A stretch of 64,000 nt of DNA, taken from assembly GCA_021229015.1 (NCBI GenBank), contig CM037778.1:16809214-16873213 (forward strand), in the 5' to 3' direction. The notes beneath the pieces are model-generated. The model was not told where the DNA came from, searched no databases, and saw only the letters and a list, made by a program, of their open reading frames with translations. The position numbers and the translations under genes were made by a program. This document shows, in pieces, positions 59,764 through 64,000 of this stretch (the first letter of the stretch is position 1; each line of letters starts with the position of its first letter). Source of the DNA: Solen grandis. Its lineage: Eukaryota; Mollusca; Bivalvia; Adapedonta; Solenidae.

Positions 59764-61149
59764 AGCTCACCTGAGCACTTGTGCTCGGGTGAGCTTTTGT
59801 GATCGCCTTTTGTCCGTCGTGCGTCGTGCGTCGTCAGTCGTCCGTCGTCCGTCGTCAACAATTGCTTGTGAACACTCTAGAGGCCACAGTTTTGGCCCAA
59901 TCTTCATGAAACTTGGTCAGGATGTTTGTCTACATGATATCTCGGATGAGTTCGAAATTGGGTCATGTGGGGTCAAAAACTAGGTCACTAGGTCAAATCT
60001 TAGAAAAACCTTGTGAACATCTGAGGCCACAAATTTGGCCCAATCTTCATGAAACTTAATCAGGATGTTTGTCTACATGATATCTCGGATGAGTTCGAAA
60101 TTGGGTCATGTGGGGTCAAAAACTAGGTCACAGGTCAAATCTGAAAAACCTTGTAACACTCTAGAGGCCACAGTTTTGGCCCAATCTTCATAAAATTTGG
60201 CCAGGATGTTTGTCTATATGATATCTCGGATGAGTTCAAAATTGGGTCATGTGGGGTCAAAAACTAGGTCACCAGGTCAAATCTTAGAAAAACATTGTGA
60301 ACACTCTAGAGGCCACAGTAATGGCCCAATCTTCATGAAACTTGGTCAGGGTGTTTGTCTATATGATATCTCAGATGAGTTCAAAATTGGGTCAAATGGG
60401 GTCAAAAACTAGGTCACCAGGGAAAATCTTAGAAAAACCTTGCGAACACTCTACAGGCCACAGTTTTAGCCCAATCTTCATGAAAAATGGTCAGGGTGTT
60501 TGTCTATATGATATCTTGGATGAGTTCGAAAATGGGTAATGTGGGGTCAAAAACTAGGTCACCAGGTCAAATCTTAGAAAAACCTTGTGAACACTCTACA
60601 GGCCAAGTATGCCCAATCTTATAAAATGTCAGGTGTTTGTCTAATGATATCGATGAGTTCGAAATGGGTAATGGGGTCAAAAACTAGGTCACCAGGTCAA
60701 ATCTAAGAAAAACCTTGTGAACACTCTAGAGGCCACAGTATTAGCCCAATCTTCATGAATAATGGTCAGGGTGTTTGTCTATATGATATCTTGGATGAGT
60801 TCGAAAATGGGTAAGGTGGGGTCAAAAACTAGGTCACCAGGTCAAATCTAAGAAAAACCTTGTGAACTCTCTAGAGGCCACAGTTTTAGCCCAATCTTCG
60901 ATAGATTTGGTCAGGATGTTTCAAAAATAGCATAAAAAATAGCCTACATTTTTGTCCCAGTCTTCATTAAACTAAATTTGAATGATGACTGCATGAATTC
61001 CCAGTTGAGTGCAAATTCAGGTAGGATCAATATGTAGGTCACTTAGTCAAATGTTAGAAAAACACTTTTAGATGCCAGATTTTTTGTCATTATGCCTAAC
61101 ACAGCCATCTTACTCAGGTGAGCGACACAGGGCCATCTTGGCCCTCTTG
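59764..61149 (+). mobile_element. Helitron-like element, family 2, core D, complete
   Basis: Head AGCTCACCTGAGCACTTGTG, CTCGGGTGAGCT, then (GTCGTCC)n. Core D: about eight units of about 140 bp (CTCTAGAGGCCACAGTTTTG, GCCCAATCTTCATGAAACTT, ATGATATCTCGGATGAGTTC, GGGTCAAAAACTAGGTCACC). Tail CTCAGGTGAGCGACAC, AGGGCCATCTTGGCCCT, CTTG at 61149. One unit near 60600-60670 has many single-base losses. Confidence 0.8.
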
Positions 61150-61578
61150 TTTGAAGGAAGTGGCTTCAAGTTAAAATTTGATTTTAAAGTGAGTAATAAG
61201 TTTTTCCAATTTAAAAATCTTGTTATTAGTTATTAGGTATGAGGGTGTGCGTTAAATTTATTTGTCTGGACATAACTTTGTCATGCATTGATGTATTTTA
61301 CAAAAGAATAATATGTTCAATATGATGAGACGGAGGTGCATGACCCAGGTTTGTAGCTGTATAAGATCAAAGTACATATGGATACTATTGTCCTTGTCAG
61401 GCCTGTAACTTCCTCATGTGTTGAAGTATTTGAGTAAACTTGATAATACGGATTATCAAAATGATAATACGGAGTGCGAGACTCATGACACAGAACTGTA
61501 GCTCAAAGGTAAAGTTCAGCTTTCTAGATTAAAGGCCATAATTGGTACAAATATTTCCTCTTTTATTGAAGGCTTTTC
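61150..61578. other. Spacer, no gene seen
   Basis: A few words recall the GGTCAAAG-type repeats (CTCAAAGGTAAAGTTC); otherwise unremarkable. Confidence 0.4.
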
Positions 61579-61790
61579 AGCTCACCAGAGTGAAGCTCAT
61601 GGTGAGTTTTTGTGATACTTGAATGGCTGTCGTCCCTCAACAATTTTAGTGTTTACACTCTTCATTCATCTTCATTTTTAAAATAATCATTTTCAAATTT
61701 TATTACAGTGTTTATGGCCATAATCTCTTAATCGAGTTAAATTTTGGCTGAGATTTGTCAATTAGGTCAGGAGTTATGCCCCTTTTTATT
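61579..61790 (+). mobile_element. Family-2 core-B element, 5' part, interrupted
   Basis: Head AGCTCACCAGAGTGAAGCTC, ATGGTGAG; then one core-B unit, which breaks off at GGAGTTATGCCCCTTTTTAT|T where the next element inserts. In intact core-B units this is followed by TTAAT(A)TTCAAAAAA. Confidence 0.65.
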
Positions 61791-64000
61791 AGCTCACCTG
61801 AGCACAACATGCTCATTGTGAGCTTTTGTGATTGCCTTTTGTCCGTCGTCCGTGCGTGCGTGCGACCGTCTTCAACAATTTCTTTAAACAACATCTCCTT
61901 CTAAACTATTCATTGGATTTTGATAAAACTTCACAGGAATGTTCATTATGGGGCCCTTTACCAAAGTTGTTAAAATTATTTTGATTGGTCAAAAATCTAG
62001 GTCACAGGAGCTAAAAACAGATTTTAAAAATGAAAATTTTAAAAGTCTTCTTCTCCGAAACCACAAGGCCTAGCCTTTTGATTTTTGATATGTAGCATGA
62101 TCTTATGACTCTCTACCAAGATTGTTCAAATTATGATCCTGGGGTTAAAATTGGCCCCGCCCTAGGGGTCACATGATTTTACATAGAGTTATAATAAGAA
62201 ACCTTAAAAATCTTCTGGTAAGAAAGTATAAGGCCTGGAGCTTAGATATTTGGCGTGTAGCATCATCTTATTGACCATTACCAATATTGTTAAAAGTATG
62301 GCCCTGGGGTCAAAATTAGGCCTGCCCCATGGGTCACTTTTTTTTTTATATAGTTATACCCCCACAAATGAAATTTGGGAGGGTATATAGGAGTCACCCT
62401 GTCGGTCAGTCCGGCGGTTGGTCTACAAATATTTGTCCGGAGCATTTCTCCAAAACTACTGTATCTATGTTGATGAAACTTCATAGGTAGATAGATCTTG
62501 ATGAGAGGAAGTGCAGTGCATAAGAACCATAACTCTGCATGTATTTTGAAAGGAGTTATTGCTCTTTGTCATTTTTAATCTTTTGATTTTGTCCGGAGCA
62601 TAACTCCAATACTAAAGTAGCTAGGTTGATGAAACTTCATATATAGATTGATCTTGATGAGAGGAATTGCAGTGCATAAGAAAACCACAATGTAAATTCT
62701 TAAAGACAGGTTTTTGCAAACAATAAATATGGATGTGAACCATAATTAGACTGCATTTTTATTCTCCTCAGCTACAGATCTTGGGGGCAAATTGTTTTCT
62801 TCTGTGTGTCTGTATGTGTGTCTCTCTGTCTATTTGTCTGTCTGTCAAAACTTTTTAGCATTGTCCAAAACTTTTGAACCATTGCTCACACTAACTTTAA
62901 ACCTTACATGCATGTAGTCTTTCACTCACGCAAACTTTTGAAACTGTATTCCTACACATGACAGACTTCCGGTGTGGGTATTGATCACCTTTAGTGATAA
63001 TATTTTTTTTTGGTATGCTTATAAGCCCAAATCCTATGTGTGAACATTCGTTTTATGTGTCATGTGAATACATCCTGTGTCAAAGATGGGGGTGGGGGTA
63101 TGAATCACCTTCAGTGATAGTTCTAGTTATATATGAAAACCTTCAAAATTCTTTGTGTGAAAAGTACTAAAGCCTGAAGCTTAGATATTTGGTGTGTAGC
63201 ATCATCTTATGGACCCTTACCAAGATTGTTAAAATAATAGCCCTGGGTCAAAATCAGGCCTGCCCCAGGGGACGCTTATTTTACATAGAGTAATGTAGGA
63301 AAACCTTAAAAATTCATCTTGTCAAAACCCATGAGGCCTGGAGTTTAGATATTTGGTGTGTAGCATCATGTTATAGACACTTACCAAGATTGTGAAAATT
63401 ATGGCCGTGGGGTCAAAATTGACCCTGCCACAGGGGTTACTTTATTTTTCATATAGTTATTATAGGAAAACCTTCAAAAATCTTCTTATAAGAAAGTATA
63501 AGACCTGGAGCTTAGAGATTTGATGTGAAACATTGTCTAGTGGTCTTTACCCAGGGTGACATGTTTTACATAGAGTTATATAGACCAAACTTAAAAAAAA
63601 AATCTCCAATATTACTAGTTTGAGAGATTATGATTAGATTATAGTTAAAATTCATCCTGTGATCACATGTTTTACATAGAGTAATATAGGAAAAAAATAT
63701 CTTCTCTGCAACAATAAGCCTAGAGCTTTGCTATTTTTTGTGTGTAGTATGTACAAATCATGGCCCATGGGCCAAAATTAGACCTGCCCAAGTGGTCATG
63801 TTTTACATACATAAAACTCTAACAGGATTTCTGTTTGTTAATGGACAGTTCCTATACTAATAAGTATGTTTAACAGGTTTATCCAGTCAGTGAAAATGTG
63901 AAGCATGTGGTGAATTGTTGACCTTTTTAAATAAAATGAGCATGTTGTGTGCACTTGAACTAGGTATAAATAGAAATAAAATAGGGGGAGGAGTATCTTG
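61791..64000 (+). mobile_element. Family-2 core-C element, interrupted, runs to window edge
   Basis: Head AGCTCACCTGAGCACAACAT, GCTCATTGTGAGCT, then CCGTCGTCCGTGCGTGCG. Core-C units run to about 63790 and are interrupted at 62355-63126 by a family-3 element. No tail is visible before 64000; the last 200 bp are unremarkable. Confidence 0.65.
62355..63126 (+). mobile_element. Helitron-like element, family 3, complete
   Basis: Head: TATACCCCCAC...GGGAGGGTATA hairpin (62355-62389) and GGAGTCACCCTGTCGGTC. Core: about two units (TTTGTCCGGAGCAT, CTGTATCTATGTTGATGAAA, AGATCTTGATGAGAGGAA). 3' end: GTGGGGGTATGA (inverse of the head ATACCCCCAC), hairpin ATCAC-CTTCA-GTGAT, AGTT and CTAG at 63123-63126, then TTAT. 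A second, worn 3' hairpin at about 62975-62990 lacks CTAG. It is inserted in a core-C unit without a target duplication. Confidence 0.75.

Noticed and set aside
31141..64000. A CRISPR-like array or prokaryotic repeat locus
   Set aside because: Repeat units are hundreds of bases long and contiguous rather than spaced by unique spacers, and the host DNA is eukaryotic with introns.

Overview
The window is eukaryotic nuclear DNA: AT-rich, almost gene-free, with 100-N scaffold gaps at 2485-2584 and 31037-31136, spliced genes and very many short interspersed repeats. The repeat types (tRNA-derived SINEs, hairpin-ended elements with tandem-repeat cores of the pearl/Helitron kind) and a macrodomain-PARP gene suggest a bivalve mollusc. 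That assignment is by pattern recognition, not by a database search.

Layout. 1-2075: tandem modules rich in TGACGTCA palindromes, with a Helitron-like 3' end at 1106. 2585-5950: sequence in which I see no gene. 5952-8870: a tRNA-derived SINE split by a complete MULE transposon (6021-8574) with terminal inverted repeats (TIRs), an 8-bp target duplication and a frameshifted FLYWCH-MULE transposase; a second SINE head follows. 9510-13715: palindrome-rich repeats flanking a tRNA-Arg-like SINE and a 2.7-kb Helitron-like element with six tandem modules. 15900-16350: a CpG-rich TTTCG block. 18914-20050: a spliced relic of a tyrosine-recombinase-like gene with a Myb/SANT-like tail. 21912-22771: a MITE with about 32-bp TIRs. 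23140-27518 (minus strand): the last two recognisable exons of a single-pass membrane protein gene. 31137-46018: a dense field of Helitron-like elements with AGCTCACC hairpin heads. Inside it lies a TTAA-flanked DNA transposon (35255-37149) carrying an ORF with a P2X7-cytoplasmic-domain-like cysteine motif. 46828-59586 (plus strand): four exons of a PARP14-like gene (KH-like modules, macrodomain 1, start of macrodomain 2); its introns are full of the same mobile elements and a 36-bp minisatellite. 59764-64000: more Helitron-like elements, nested three deep.

The main biological signal is mobile. Three unrelated-looking repeat families share one architecture: a 5' hairpin containing a short subterminal inverted repeat, a tandem-repeat core, the inverted partner of that repeat, a small 3' hairpin, and then CTAG or CTTG before T. 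One family carries at least four different tandem cores behind the same ends. The host genes (PARP14-like, the membrane protein) are only partly inside the window and I see no promoter for either.
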